Source: Neonectria sp. B-13
Lineage: Eukaryota > Ascomycota > Sordariomycetes > Hypocreales > Nectriaceae
NCBI GenBank assembly: GCA_002682825.1
Contig: NOKP01000010.1
Coordinates: forward strand, 992,001-1,056,000
Reading direction: 5' to 3'
Length of the DNA: 64,000 nucleotides
The position numbers and the translations under genes are program-made. Within the stretch, counting starts at the first letter, position 1; each line of letters starts with the position of its first letter. Below, piece by piece: positions 13,101-24,373 of this stretch. Under the pieces are notes generated by a model. That model was not told the origin of the DNA and ran no database searches. It saw nothing but the letters and a program-made list of their open reading frames with translations.

Positions 13101-14140
13101 AACGGGCATCCATCCCATCTAACTTCGGCTCCTTTCTTGCTTAGGTAGACCATCCTGCCCCCTTTCCCTCCACCTTCCCGCTCCCTTCCTTCCTCCTTCT
13201 TCCTTTTTCTCTCTCTCTCCCTCTGACTCTCGCTCTGGAATTTTGGAAAGAAAAATATCATTACTCTCTCATACAACCCCAGTCTCCTTTCCCGTCTTTT
13301 TTTGGTTCTTGTGTGTTTGGGCTCATAGATTGACCTTGGCCCTTTTGTCGTCTCGTCCGGTTGTGCACTTTCACTCTCACACCGCACCGCACTGCCGCCC
13401 TCCACCCCCGGCTCCCGAATATAATACATCGAGAAGACCGCCGCCAACCACAACCACGAAACCGCAAACCACGAACTACGGAGCATCGCATCGCATCGCA
13501 TTGCACCGCACCGTAACATAGCACACTTGCTACGAAAGACCGCTTTTCGTCGCAAAACCCGACTGCCGTTCTAGCCTCATCTGCTTTCGCCTGCAGGCAA
13601 ACAAGTCTCGGCGCCCTCTGCTACCCGAAGTCGACTTCCCGACCCTCGCGATAGAGTCGAAACCACGGCGAACACAACGTTTCCCGCCTATTCCGCCCGC
13701 TAATTGCTGCAATCCCCCGGACACGCTTCCTCGCATTACATCCATGTAAGTAAGCCCCAGCGCTCCCCTACATTGTGGCCCCCCATCGCACAAGCCCCGG
13801 GTAGTCAACCTCTTCCGCCACTTCGTACTCGGCACGCGCAGGTTGACCGCGACACTTCATAGCCGACCAGTTCTGCAGCTGGCCGTCTCCTCGTGACTTC
13901 TCCCCGTTGTACACTCTCATATTCCAATTTTGCCTTAATCGATGCCATAATCCTCCCATTTGCTGACCATTCACATAGTTCAAGCTTCACTCCCTCGAGT
14001 TATCAACGAGTGAACTTTGCTATTTGGGAACACTATTCCTCCATACCTATTTACTCAACTAAAACCCAATCACCCTCGAAGCTCTTCAGTTGTCACTACC
14101 TTGACAGGAATCCTTTCTAGATCGAATTTCCACCACCAAC
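13101..14140 (+). promoter_or_regulatory. Probable SOK1 promoter and long leader
   Basis: A strong polypyrimidine tract (about 13150-13225) is followed by CA-rich and short-repeat sequence, including four tandem GCATC units at 13482-13501, typical of fungal transcription start regions. The leader before the SOK1 ATG would be about 600-900 bases long. It contains a good intron candidate, listed separately. No coding sequence is supported. Confidence 0.5.
13746..13978 (+). other. Candidate intron in the SOK1 5' leader
   Basis: Donor GTAAGT at 13746 is a perfect consensus. At the other end GCTGACC, a branch-point-like motif, lies about 15 bases before the acceptor ACATAG ending at 13978. Splicing would split the upstream ATG at 13744-13746, whose G is the exon-side neighbour of the donor, and shorten the leader by 233 bases. 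No transcript evidence is available here. Confidence 0.5.
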
Positions 14141-16090
14141 ATGACGGCGGATCAGGGGTTTGGTGGTCCTGTTGAGAGATCGAGGAGAAATCTGTCGACC
14201 TCTGCTCCAGGACCTAATGGAGAGGGCGACGCTAGACCGGAGAAGGAGGTTAAGAGAAAGCCGACGAAGGACGACAAGGACGACACAGTACAGTCATCAC
14301 AAGTCTCACCGCGCCGGTGCGACGACCCATCACAACCTAAGTCTGCCACAGGGGCCACGCCACTGTTGCGGAACCCTTCCGAGACCTCGTCTACAGCGAG
14401 CCCTTCCCCCGAGGGCCGGAAATCTCCCGCTCCCAGTCAGCCCTTAGAGCCTCCAGTTACTCGATCAAGTCTGAGTGAGCTGGAAGTTTCAAAGATTATC
14501 AACAACCCTAAGCTAAGACACGATATCAACTTCGACCCGGAGCTACACTTTAGACCGAACGTGGAGGGCGACAAGGGCCGAAGGAAACACGACCGAGCGA
14601 GCGTCTTCTGGACGGCTCTGAAGGAGCAATTGGTGGAGTTCATCGTGGACCGACCCAGCTTTTACGACAAACATGGCATGAGCGATGACTGGTGTTTGCC
14701 TAAACTCCTCAAGGCCGTCAAGGACATTATTCAGACTTTAGTTCCCCAGCGGGACCGACAATTTCTGGACGAAGGGCTCAACGTGGAGTTGCTCATGCAG
14801 CAGTTCCACAGAGGCATTGCCGACCTCGAGAAGCTGGCTCTGTGGCTTTCGCGTGTGCTCAAATCTCATTGCGCGCCCATGCGTGATGAATGGGTGGATT
14901 CCATGTACAACCAGTTGAGCAACGGCAATCGCAACAACGATGTCGACGAGCTCGTCAACGGCATGCGCAGTCTGCTGAGTGTGCTGGAGGCGATGAAGCT
15001 TGACGTTGCCAACCATCAGATCCGATGCCTCCGACCTGCTCTTATTGAAGAAACGACTACTTTTGAGCACAAATTCCTGGTAAAGAAGCTTCGAAGCCGC
15101 AAAATGGACATCGCGGATGCTAAGCCCTGGTACCGAGACGCCGCCCGGACGTACCCCAGCAGTGGTGCAACTGCATCGTCGGCTTTCGGAGAGATGGGCA
15201 TCTTCTTCGAGGGTCTCTCGCGATCGATGCTCCCCTCGGCGGGTGACAAGCCCCTTCCCGGTACATTTTTCTTCGACGAGGATCGGCTGGCACGAGTGAG
15301 GTCGGATATCCTCGATGCGATCAATCTGGACGTCTGCATGCGCATGTACGAAGACTTGGAGAGGATAGCCCGGTTCAACACGACACCTGCGTTTTCGAAC
15401 CATGCCTCGGAAGACGAGCCTTTGATGCCGTCAATGAACAGCAACTTGGAGTTCAACTTCAACACTCCCCCCTCGCACTCAAGACCGGCCAGCCTTGCGC
15501 TGAGCTCCGCCGGCTCTGCTTCTTCGTCTCCCCGATCTTCACTGGTTATGCCTTCTTACATGGTCCCTGACATGAACGAGTCCAAGGCCAAGGCACGCAA
15601 TCTCCGTGACTCGCTCGTGGCCCTCCTCCAGCAGGCCCCACATGACCTCCACCACCTGGACCGCTGGCGCGCCATGGCACCTTCGATGGCGCTCCAGATC
15701 TTCCGCTTCACGAATGCGCCTTCAGAGATGCTCCCTGCGTTCGAGGACAAACTCACGGAGAACGTATCCAAGATTACATCACCCATCTTTGAAGAGATCG
15801 AGGAATCCTACCGCACGAAGCTCACTGCCGAACTGGCCTCAAGGGTTCGCTACTTCAAATCCCTGTCTGGCGTTTGCCTGTTCTCCATCGCCACCGGCAA
15901 CCGGGTGCCAAGCGGCAGCCGTGGCCTGGATACTGGACGAGACCGAGACCTGGACGCTGCGATCCGTGTGGGTCAGCAGGAGGGCGGCATCGAGGACATC
16001 GCCACTCGCATTGCTCACGTGGGCGTGGTGCACTGGAGGATCTGGTCCCGGCTGGCCTACGTCGACGAGGACGACATGTCGATGGATTAA
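14141..16090 (+). CDS. sok1: SOK1-like protein, T-complex protein 11 (Tcp11) family
   Basis: Uninterrupted 649-residue protein. Residues 1-110 are polar and Ser/Pro/Lys-rich and look disordered. From about residue 120 the sequence is helical and matches the Tcp11/SOK1 family: a segment near HDINFDPELHFRPN, the stretch WTALKEQLVEFIVDRPSFYD, MRDEWVDSMYNQL and LRSLLSVLEAMKLDVANHQI. A further conserved block near FEEIEESYRTKLTAEL leads to HVGVVHWRIWSRLAYVDED at the C-terminus. A Ser/Pro-rich linker lies at about residues 430-475. In budding yeast SOK1 is a high-copy suppressor of loss of protein kinase A activity; the biochemical role is unknown. The ATG at 14141 opens the frame. It sits alone between 9 kb and 2.7 kb of gene-free DNA, unlike any other gene here. 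Confidence 0.88.
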   Translation: MTADQGFGGPVERSRRNLSTSAPGPNGEGDARPEKEVKRKPTKDDKDDTVQSSQVSPRRCDDPSQPKSATGATPLLRNPSETSSTASPSPEGRKSPAPSQPLEPPVTRSSLSELEVSKIINNPKLRHDINFDPELHFRPNVEGDKGRRKHDRASVFWTALKEQLVEFIVDRPSFYDKHGMSDDWCLPKLLKAVKDIIQTLVPQRDRQFLDEGLNVELLMQQFHRGIADLEKLALWLSRVLKSHCAPMRDEWVDSMYNQLSNGNRNNDVDELVNGMRSLLSVLEAMKLDVANHQIRCLRPALIEETTTFEHKFLVKKLRSRKMDIADAKPWYRDAARTYPSSGATASSAFGEMGIFFEGLSRSMLPSAGDKPLPGTFFFDEDRLARVRSDILDAINLDVCMRMYEDLERIARFNTTPAFSNHASEDEPLMPSMNSNLEFNFNTPPSHSRPASLALSSAGSASSSPRSSLVMPSYMVPDMNESKAKARNLRDSLVALLQQAPHDLHHLDRWRAMAPSMALQIFRFTNAPSEMLPAFEDKLTENVSKITSPIFEEIEESYRTKLTAELASRVRYFKSLSGVCLFSIATGNRVPSGSRGLDTGRDRDLDAAIRVGQQEGGIEDIATRIAHVGVVHWRIWSRLAYVDEDDMSMD

Positions 16091-16900
16091 ACTGAGTTCC
16101 CGCCAGGCTGCGTCACATCAGGCATGGCGACCCGTCCAGCGTCTCTACCTACGACAACTACATTTCTCAAAGCTCGCTTCATCTCTAATATCAGTCTTCT
16201 AATATCGACACGTCAAATCCGGGCGGGCTGTTTTCACACCGCCCAGTTATCCAGTTGGAAGAATTGCCATTTCTTTGTCATCAGCAGAATACCCCGGGTG
16301 GCCTATCTATCGCATGGATTTAATCTCATTCGACGTCGCACTCATCCCTGGCCCCGGAGACACCCACCGGGTTGGTCCGAAATGCGACTTCACACACACA
16401 CAAACTCGACCGCTTTTTTTCCTACGTCCGTTATCGCAACTGGAGTCAAAAGAAGGAGGGGCGGAGATCATTAGACAGGCTGGGACAGGCCCACACCCTG
16501 CGTTCATGGCTTTGCATTTTTTGGTGTCCTTTTTTTGTTGATCATTTTGCTGTTTGCTTTTGTTTGGTATGGTTCATTCAACCTCTGCCGTCATATTTTG
16601 TTGCTTTTTCCACGTCTTGGGTCTACTTTGTTTTTGTTCCCTTGGCGGCGTTCAGGATGCATGGCTGGCGGCAGGAGAATTGAAACCCCCCTGATGGCGC
16701 AGGGCATTTGCGTTGTAAGATTGAGTCATGATCCTGACCTCTTTTTCACTTGGGGTGATTGGGCCCCAGTGGAGTGAAGAATTAGTTTTTTTTTGGGCAC
16801 ACCCACTACACATCACCAAGACGCACGCGCGCACACAACATGCATCACACTAAGACTCGACCGTCACACTCAACAGTTATCACACGCACATACACACACG

Positions 16901-16932
<32 letters not shown>

Positions 16933-18828
16933 CACACTCTCACCGCATGCAACTTTGTACATACACGGGGCGCCATTAGACATCAGAATTAGACTAAACT
17001 ATTACTATTTACCACTACTTTTACTGCCACTTGCACTTTCTTCTGCCACTAACCACTGCTACCCCCTCGTTCGTATTGCTTCCTTTCGGCATTTGCTTCT
17101 CCAACCATTCACAGCCAGCCGTCCCTGATGCAGTCTGTCGGTACCTACCTGTCGTTTGTGACTGGTTCGGCGCTGTAGCGTCCCGGCAGTCGTTTTTTAT
17201 TGTTTCCTCGCTGGCTTGACGCGGCTCCGTGATGTGGCGACGCCTCCAAGGAAGCCGCATGCATCCACTTTTCCCGGCCGGGCCGGCGGGCACCGGCGTC
17301 TCCGGCAGAGATGACGGGCGAACCTCCGCCCACGTAACAGGAGCACACCCCCGGCGTCTAAGCTAACGCACGCACGATCTGGATCAAGAGAATAAAAACC
17401 CTCCTTGCAGATCTAGCGACTTTTTTTCTTTCTGTTTTCACACCTCCGCACCGAGTTCGGGGGGCACCCAAAGGAAAAAAAAAAAGGCTTCCCCTCCCCC
17501 ACCCCACACCTTACGCACGAATACGGAGTGCAGCAGCCCTGACGATCACCTCGGTTGGTGGGGGCGTGTGTGCGATAAGTGATGTGACTGCTTCCGGAAG
17601 GTGATGGCATTTTTTCAGCCTCAGCCTCGTGGGGTTTTGTGCATGTTGGGAAACGAGAGGGTTGAGTGTTTGCATGCTGTAAGCAGTACGTACGTCTATT
17701 CTGTCAACAACGACAAGTGAGACATGATAAACCTCGGAAAGTGCACAAGCACTATCCATGCCTCCGCACTCAAGGCCTGGTTGGTGCTTATTTGTTTGTT
17801 TGTTTATGTTTCCCACCACCCAATGTTAGGTTTCCATGAGGAATCATTCTGCGGTTGTTTTCCCCGTGGCTTTTTTTCTCTCATGTAGATCTCGAATAAG
17901 CGCAAGTAAGTGCAAGTATGTGTTTGCTTTTTTGTTAGCATGCCATGTTAGCCATGCATGCATGCTCCAGTTCTGAGACACTAAGTCTACCTTCCGCTCT
18001 ACGGTGCCACTGGTGCATACGCGACGAGTCTAGTTGTCATCCGCAGCAAAGTGCCTTTCAGCTGAGTTGAGCACTTTGCTTTTGAGTTGAGTTCGTTTCC
18101 TTCCCGCTTGGTATTTTATTTTATTTTTCTTGTGAAGGCGGCGCTCTTACCTTAACTAAGGCGGCAAGGTTTGGGTCCGGGGGATCGGTTAACAATACTG
18201 GCTTTGTCTGGACAACGCCTCAAGTCTAACTAAGAAAACTGGAACTTCAGAAGAAAAAGTCTCTAGTTGCAGACTGAGTTGCGATGGAGAGTTGCGATAG
18301 AGTTAAGTGAAGCTTAAAGAGACTCGGGTGGCAAGTTTGCAAATAGAGCGTCTTGTAGTTGCTTCTTGGCATTGTTTGTATTTGGCTCTAGTAGTACCTC
18401 TAAACAAACCCCGGATCCAAGAAATTCCCCCAAAAGTATAAGAGTACGTCATGTCTATTCCCCCCCATGCTATGCCCGGCAGAATCAACATCCCGTCATT
18501 CTGGCCCATCCTGGAACATATCTCTTCGAATCCCATTCCTCACCAAGTCTTTTTTAAAGTGGTCCTTCGCCACGGACAAAAGTTCCCGCAATGTAGTCGT
18601 CATGTACCCCGAGTACAGAGATGAAAGTGAAAAAGCCAACTCCGGCAGCCGCCCTCCCATCTCTGCGTCAAGATGTTGGGATCCGGCTGCCTTCCCATGC
18701 AGATGATATCTCACACACGTCAAAGAAGAGAAGAAGAAACAAGCAGCAAAAACGAGGACGAAGCATCGTACATACAGCCCTTGGAGTCATCCGCCACAAC
18801 GGCAACAAACAGACTGCGCCATCATGAC
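16091..18828. other. Long convergent intergenic region with a CA microsatellite
   Basis: 2.7 kb between the stops of SOK1 and the septation-type gene. I found no gene. It holds many T and A homopolymers (for example 12 A near 17477), a CA repeat, TTTG repeats near 17790 and GCATG-rich sequence near 17940-17970. It is unusually long for a convergent gap in this window and may hold extended 3' untranslated regions or an untranslated RNA. Confidence 0.45.
16881..16937 (+). repeat. CA dinucleotide microsatellite
   Basis: A CA/CACT-type simple repeat with an uninterrupted CA core of about 25 bases at 16901-16925, flanked by imperfect units. Noncoding, 0.8 kb downstream of SOK1. Confidence 0.9.
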
Positions 18829-21800
18829 TTATCGGGGACTCAAGGGGCTCTTGCCAACACCTTGACCACGCTTCAATCGGGCAAGCTCCTCTTCGAGCTT
18901 GCGAGTTCGGCCACGTTCCTCCTGAAATAGTTGTTAGTAAATGTGCCGTGACACAGGTGAACTTGGGAACAAAGCATACCTTGATCTCTTCCTGGAACTT
19001 CTTCCTCTCCTCTCTCATCGTAGCCCTGAACTGTTCGCTGAGCAGCGATGCACCAGCCCCCATTCGGCCAACACCGGCCTGGCCGGGCACCACCTTTAGA
19101 CGCTCGCCGTCCAACTCTTCCTGTAGCTTCGTGATGCGCTCGCGCGACTTGTTCATCTCCTCCTCAAGACGTTCGCGCAGACCATTCACCTCGCCCTCCA
19201 GGGAGGTCTTGGTTGACAGGACGTCTGCCAGCTTGTTCTCCAACTCGATCTTCTCGCGCTCGGCGCCTAGTGTCTCCTTGGTGACATCCTCTAGCTCCTG
19301 GACGGTTCCCCTCAGCTCGTTCTTGAGCCTGGTGATCTGGTTTTGGAGCTTGACGATCTCACCGCTCGTCTTAATAGCGGCGACATCGGCAGCCCGCTCC
19401 GCCCTAGTTCCGAAGGCAGCGTCGAGTTCGGCCTGGGCGATGGTGAGTTCTGTTTTGACCTCGGCAAAGTTCATGTTAAGAAGTTCCAGTTCGTCCTCCT
19501 TGGCCTTGAGCAGCTTCTTCTTATCGACCAATTCCTTCTTTTGGGCGTCCACGGTCTTCTGCAGACCCTGCACAGACTCATCAGCTATCGTCTTTGATCG
19601 GGAAGCCTCGTCCAGCTGCGCGGTGAGCGTCTCGATCGTAGAATCGACATCCGCCAGCTTGGCCCTGCTGCTCTGAGTGCTGGATTCTACCGCGGCCACG
19701 TGTGCTTGCAACTCCTGCAAATCCCCCTCAAGACTAGCAATCCTGACATTGCGCTCCTCAATATAGCCATTGCGCTCGTCGATTTCAGCATCACGTTCTT
19801 GAAGCTGGGCAGCATGTTGTTCAATTCGAGCATTACGCTCTTGAAGTTGAGCCGCATGCTCATCAAACTGCATGTCACGCTCTTGTAGCTGAGCGTTGCG
19901 CTGCTGAAGTTGAGCAGCGTGCTCTTCAAGTTCAGTAGTGTGCTGGTCAATCTCAGCATCACGCTGTTGGAGTTGAGCCGCGTATTCGTCAATTTGGGCA
20001 TCCCGTTCCCGTAGCTGAGCATCACGCTCTTGCAGCTCAGCAATGCGCTCTTGAAGCTGGGCAGTATGCTGATCAATCTGCGCATTGCGTTCCTGGATCT
20101 GGATGTTGCGGGCCTCAATCTCGGCGTGGGTGCTACCGCTAGCACTGGCCGCCGCTCGAGCATGCTCGAGATCCTCGAGCGCATCGGTGAGCATCGTCTG
20201 AGCAGTCATGGCGTCCTTCTCAGCTCGGGAAACGAGCACTCGGCTTTCCTCAATCTCCTCCTGCTTCCTGGCAAGCTCCTCGTCCTTCTCCGCGTCGGAT
20301 TGGTTGTTCAGCTCCCGCTGTTGCTTAATCTGTCGCTTCAGTACCGTCTTCTGATGTTTAAGCGTGGTGGCTTGTCGATACAGCCATTGGACCCGAGTGG
20401 AAAAGCCGGATAGGCTATACTGTTCGTCGGCGTCGAACTCATCATCGGAAGCTTCTTCGTCGTCGTCGAGACCCTTCTCCATACGAGCCCTTCGGCGTTC
20501 CTCCGTTTGCGCCTTGATACCCGCTAGACCAGATTGGATGATATCCCACAGGCCCACCAAGACCGCCTCAACCTGGTCGCTGTCCTGTTTCTTTACGGGG
20601 ACCAGGTTGGTGGCGTCCAAAGCCCGCTCCAACTCTGAATCGACAGCACGGACTGAGTCCTCCAAATAGGCGAACTGGCCATCAACATCGGCTTCGGACG
20701 CCTGGGGCGCAGCGGGATAGTCGGGATCGACGGTCAGGAGGATCTCTCGGATGTGTTTGTTCAAGGTTTCGATGCGGTGGCCTATCTTGTCGCCTCCAGT
20801 GGATTCCTCTTGCTCGGCTTGGATGGCAAATAGACCCGTTTCCAGGTAGTCCACCTGGTTCTTGAGCAGCTCGCCAGGCTCCATGCCGCGGATCGAGCTA
20901 AATGGTGGTTCCAAGTAGCCGTCGTTCTTAGAGGGGTTGAATCGGACAATGGCGTCCCGCAGCGAGCCGTTTAGGTCTTCTAGCCTGTCTTCCATCTCTG
21001 AGATGGACTGGACCAAAACGTCTGTTTGACTTCGTAGTTGAACGTTCTCTTCCCGCACTCGTTCCATCTCCTCCCGAAGCTGGCTGTTCTGCTCCCGGAT
21101 CGGCGACTTGAGCGGGATCTCAATGGCATTCTGGCGAGGTTGTCGGTTCGTCTGGAGCCCATCCAACGGATCGAAGAGATAGGGGCTTTCGTCCATGTAG
21201 TTACCCTCTGCGGCCTGGTCCATGCTGTTGCGGTTGTAGGCGTAAAGACTCTCGGGGCTGCCAGGCATGCCGTTGAGTGGTTGGCCGGGCGAGGGCATGT
21301 CCTTCTTCTTGGGGGCCTTGTGAGTCAACTGAAGAATACCGGCCGTGTGCTCAAGCAGGCGTCGCTGAGGTTCCATCAAGCGCTTCTCAAGGTTGAACAG
21401 CTCGGAGGCGAGCTCCTCGCACTTTCGTTCGCTGGCCTGCCTCTCCATCTCGGCCTCCTTGGCACGGGTCTGGTCGCCACTGTGTCGGCCCAACAAGCTC
21501 CTCCGCTTCCCGTCCAAGCGGCCGGGCGAGTACAGCCTGGCCATGGAGATGGCAGCATCTCGGTATTTCGATTGGATCGTGAGGTTGGCGCGGGTCGAGT
21601 CAACGCGCTGACTGAGGGACTGGGTCTGTTTCTTGAGGTCGTCCACCTCCTCCTGCGAGAGGATCTCATACCGCCTGCTGTCGGAGAGGGCGGTTTCGGT
21701 GAGCAAGTGGACCTGGATGGGGTCCTTGAGGTCGACGAGGGCCGAGCTTTGGGTGCGATCGGGGTTCATCTAGAAGGGCGTCAGTTGTCAGTTCGCATTC

Positions 21801-21990
21801 GTGCTGTCGGCGGCTTCGACTCTACACGTACTGGATTAAATCGCGGAGGGTCCTGCTCGAAGCCTGTGAGAATGTCCTTTCGGTAGCCTTCGACGAGGGT
21901 TTTGCCGTTGGGGCTCGGCGCTGGGGGCGACAGCCTCCTGGAGTCGCCATAGTCGTAGGGACCCGGGTCGTTCGTCGCGTATCCGTTCAT
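18829..21990 (-). CDS. Up-regulated-during-septation (Uds1) type long coiled-coil protein
   Basis: Three exons: 21832-21990, 18980-21769 and 18829-18921, 1013 residues. Intron 1 (GTACGT...TTCTAG) joins RFNP to MNPDRTQSS. Intron 2 (GTATGC...TTTCAG) restores the ending GQGVGKSPLSPR with a stop at 18829; reading through intron 2 would give an unlike, Cys/Trp-rich tail. The N-terminal region (about residues 70-200, LLTETALSDSRRYEILSQEEVD onward) resembles the fungal Uds1 domain, beginning with the block that has RYEILSQEEVDDLKKQ. The rest is mostly coiled coil with acidic linkers. Residues about 606-735 are a striking run of near-identical heptads such as ERDAQID and EHAAQLQ. The first real ATG is at 21990. 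The expected role is in septation or the cell cortex, by family name only. Function is not established by sequence. Confidence 0.82.
19720..20115 (-). repeat. In-gene array of 21-base (heptad) repeats
   Basis: About eighteen tandem seven-residue units inside the septation-type protein, for example QHTAQLQ, ERDAQLR, ERDAQID, EHAAQLQ and ERNARIE. Each unit is 21 bases and the units are similar in DNA as well as protein. The pattern fits a very regular coiled coil and recent expansion. Confidence 0.85.
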
Positions 21991-23474
21991 GGCTGCAGAG
22001 CTCAATGTCGCGTTATCGTCGTCATCAACACATTACACAAGGAAAAAAAGAACGCGGTCGTTTCGTTTTCGGGCTCAGAAACTCGCTTCAGGGACCATAG
22101 GTGACGGTGGCTGGTTGGGAGAATGACACTCTAAATGCCTGGTGGGCTTGCTCTGGCGCTCTGGCGGTTCTGTCTCCGAGGGTCCGGGGGGGTGGTGTGG
22201 GTTAGACAAAGGAGGCGGGTAGACGCCAGGATGTCCACGCAGGGGTAAAGGTGTTTTGCGGTTTTGGGGCGGCGATGGCCTCGTTCCAGCTGGACAGGCG
22301 GCGGAAGCGAGGGCAAGCAGCTATTAGGGGGCAGCAAGAGGAAAGGGGGGGGAAGTAAAGAGGTCGGGGGACAGCAGAAGTGGAAAGCGGAACGAGAAAG
22401 GGAAAAAGGAGGTTCATCGAGGAGTCCATTTGGGATAGTGGATAGTGGATCCCCAAGTTCTGGAGGTCTTCAGCTCCAACGCGCAGGCATGTGCGCACGC
22501 ACTACAGCCGCAGCACAGCGTGCGTCAGTAAAGTAATTAATTAGTGGACCCCGCTGGAGGCTGGGGGGCAATTGGGGGAGAACTCCCCTGGACGGGTACA
22601 TACAGGACGCTAACCGGATTCGCCAAACCCGCTGGGATGGTTCAGAAATGGGCGGCAGCGCCTGGACCAGACCGCTGAGCCGAATCAGGGGTCTGGGCTC
22701 CATGGATGTCCTCTACTGGCCTGAGGCCCAGCTCTTCTAAGATTCCATCTCGTGGCGGAGTCCGTTCTGCTAATTGTTTGGCATCTGCAGATGTCAGCCG
22801 AATGGGTGAGTTTCCCATAGTTACCCTCCATCAACTGCTCAGGCGTGCGTTTGATTGGTGAACCCATATTTTTAGACACTTGCGGCTTGATAAGTTTCTT
22901 TAAAAGCATCCATCCATGTTCTGTGTGTGTGCGCGTCTTGACGACCCAGCTGACGTCCATCTGGGCCCTGGCGAGGAAGTGGGCGGTGCCGTGGCTGGCC
23001 ACGCCGATGCGAATGCGATCAACATGGGCGTCACTTGGCCTCCCAGGTATGCTTCACTTCCAGATTCATGCGACATCTATTCTGGATTTGCAGGCAACGT
23101 CTCGCAAGACGCAGACGTGGTCGACATAAGCGCAGAGCCAGACGCAGGCCTGGACAGTTGAATGCGACAGTACCGAGTGCGATTACAAGGCGACTAAATC
23201 GGATGCCACCCTCCAGTTGAGTGCCAGCCGGGACTTAACAGTCCCATGAGCCAAGTGCCGGCCTTCCCCTTAGCTCTATGGCTGGGTTGACTTCATTTGG
23301 TCACTTGTATTCTCGACATTTGGGCTTTTGTCTTTTGAGACAGGTGAGTACGCCTCGTTGACGCGCGATTGGACCGTGCGATACACGGCATGCCTTCATT
23401 CCCGCAATGTAACGGAATCACCACGGTATGGACGCGGTCTACATACCTAGCTCTGTTCTGTGGGTACATCAATG
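21991..23474. other. Intergenic region between the septation-type gene and DSC2
   Basis: About 1.5 kb between the start of the coiled-coil gene and the stop of DSC2 (both minus strand). It should hold the promoter of the former and the 3' end of the latter. A purine-rich stretch lies at about 22310-22420. No gene is supported on either strand. Confidence 0.45.
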
Positions 23475-24373
23475 CTAGAGCACTTCTCGCATCTGATCGT
23501 AAATCTGCTGCCCCATCGTCCTTCTCCGCTCCACCTGCCCGTCCCCCGCTCCTTGCGCACCCGTCGTCACGGCCGAGCTCTCGCCCTCCAGCCGGCGTCG
23601 CAATCCCTCAAACTCGGCGCTGCACCTCTGCGAGCTCAGCCCCACCACCCAGCCCGGCACCCGCCAGCGCACCAGCGCCGCCGGCAGCAGTCCCTCCCGC
23701 CACGAGTATCCCACCACCCAGCCAATGACGGCACCCAGCAGCGAGCCCGGCCATTGCAGCAGCGCTAGGTGGGCGGCGATGGCATACTTGTAAGACTTAT
23801 CCGAGAAGGTCAATCCGACGAAAGGTGCGTTCGTGGGTGGAGCTTCGGACGTGGCCACCCGGTATTTGTACATGTGCGGCACCATGGCGTGGTATTGCGC
23901 CAGCATCGCAAAGACGATGGGCGTCGGACCGGCCGGCATGTAGTTGAACCACCCAGCAGTCAGAGGTCGCAGGGCGATCATGAAGATGGGCGGGAGAACA
24001 GCGGTGATGAGTGATACGACGATGAGGAATGACTATAGAGACGAGGGTATTAGTAGCAATTCATCTCCCGAAGTAATCCCCAGAAGCCATCGAGTCGAAC
24101 GAATTAGAAGCAACCTACAGCAAACTTGCGAGACCCCCACATGCGCTCGATGATGCGTAGGTTGTAGATGGTCATGGCGCCGAAGAGCACCTCGGTTGAG
24201 TTGGCATAGCATAGCTGGTAGGCCAGCAGTCGCCAGAACTGGCGGTAACGCCAGATGTGAGTGTCGATGAGGATATAGAAGTAGTGCTTGACGTCGAGAA
24301 CGCTGGCGAGGATGGAGCCAGCGACGAGGCTCAAGACCGCAAGCCGGGTCACAGGCGCGTTCGTAAAGGACAT
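23475..24373 (-). CDS. dscB: DSC E3 ligase complex subunit 2-like rhomboid pseudoprotease
   Basis: Two exons: 24119-24373 and 23475-24032, 270 residues. The intron (donor GTAGGT, acceptor CTATAG) joins SRKFA to SFLIVVSLIT in phase 0. The protein starts MSFTNAPVTRL and has several membrane segments: about residues 8-26, a rhomboid/derlin-like block HYFYILIDTHIWRYRQFWR, LLFGAMT-type helices, SFLIVVSLITAVLPP and later LALLQWPGSLLGAVIGW. The start, the WRYRQFWRLL block and the length match filamentous-fungal DSC2 (DscB), part of the Golgi/ER DSC ubiquitin ligase that cleaves SREBP precursors in fungi and sorts membrane proteins. No UBA domain is visible at the C-terminus (MGQQIYDQMREVL), unlike the longer fission-yeast protein. 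The exact subunit name is inferred; rhomboid-family membership is firmer. Confidence 0.85.

Noticed and set aside
12941..13555. 204-codon minus-strand frame before SOK1
   Set aside because: It lies across the CT tract and GCATC repeats, giving Arg/Glu/Gly-rich sequence; best explained as antisense of the SOK1 leader.
21038..21886. 282-codon plus-strand frame
   Set aside because: It is the antisense shadow of the septation-type gene, whose own frame has clear coiled-coil sequence and splice joins.
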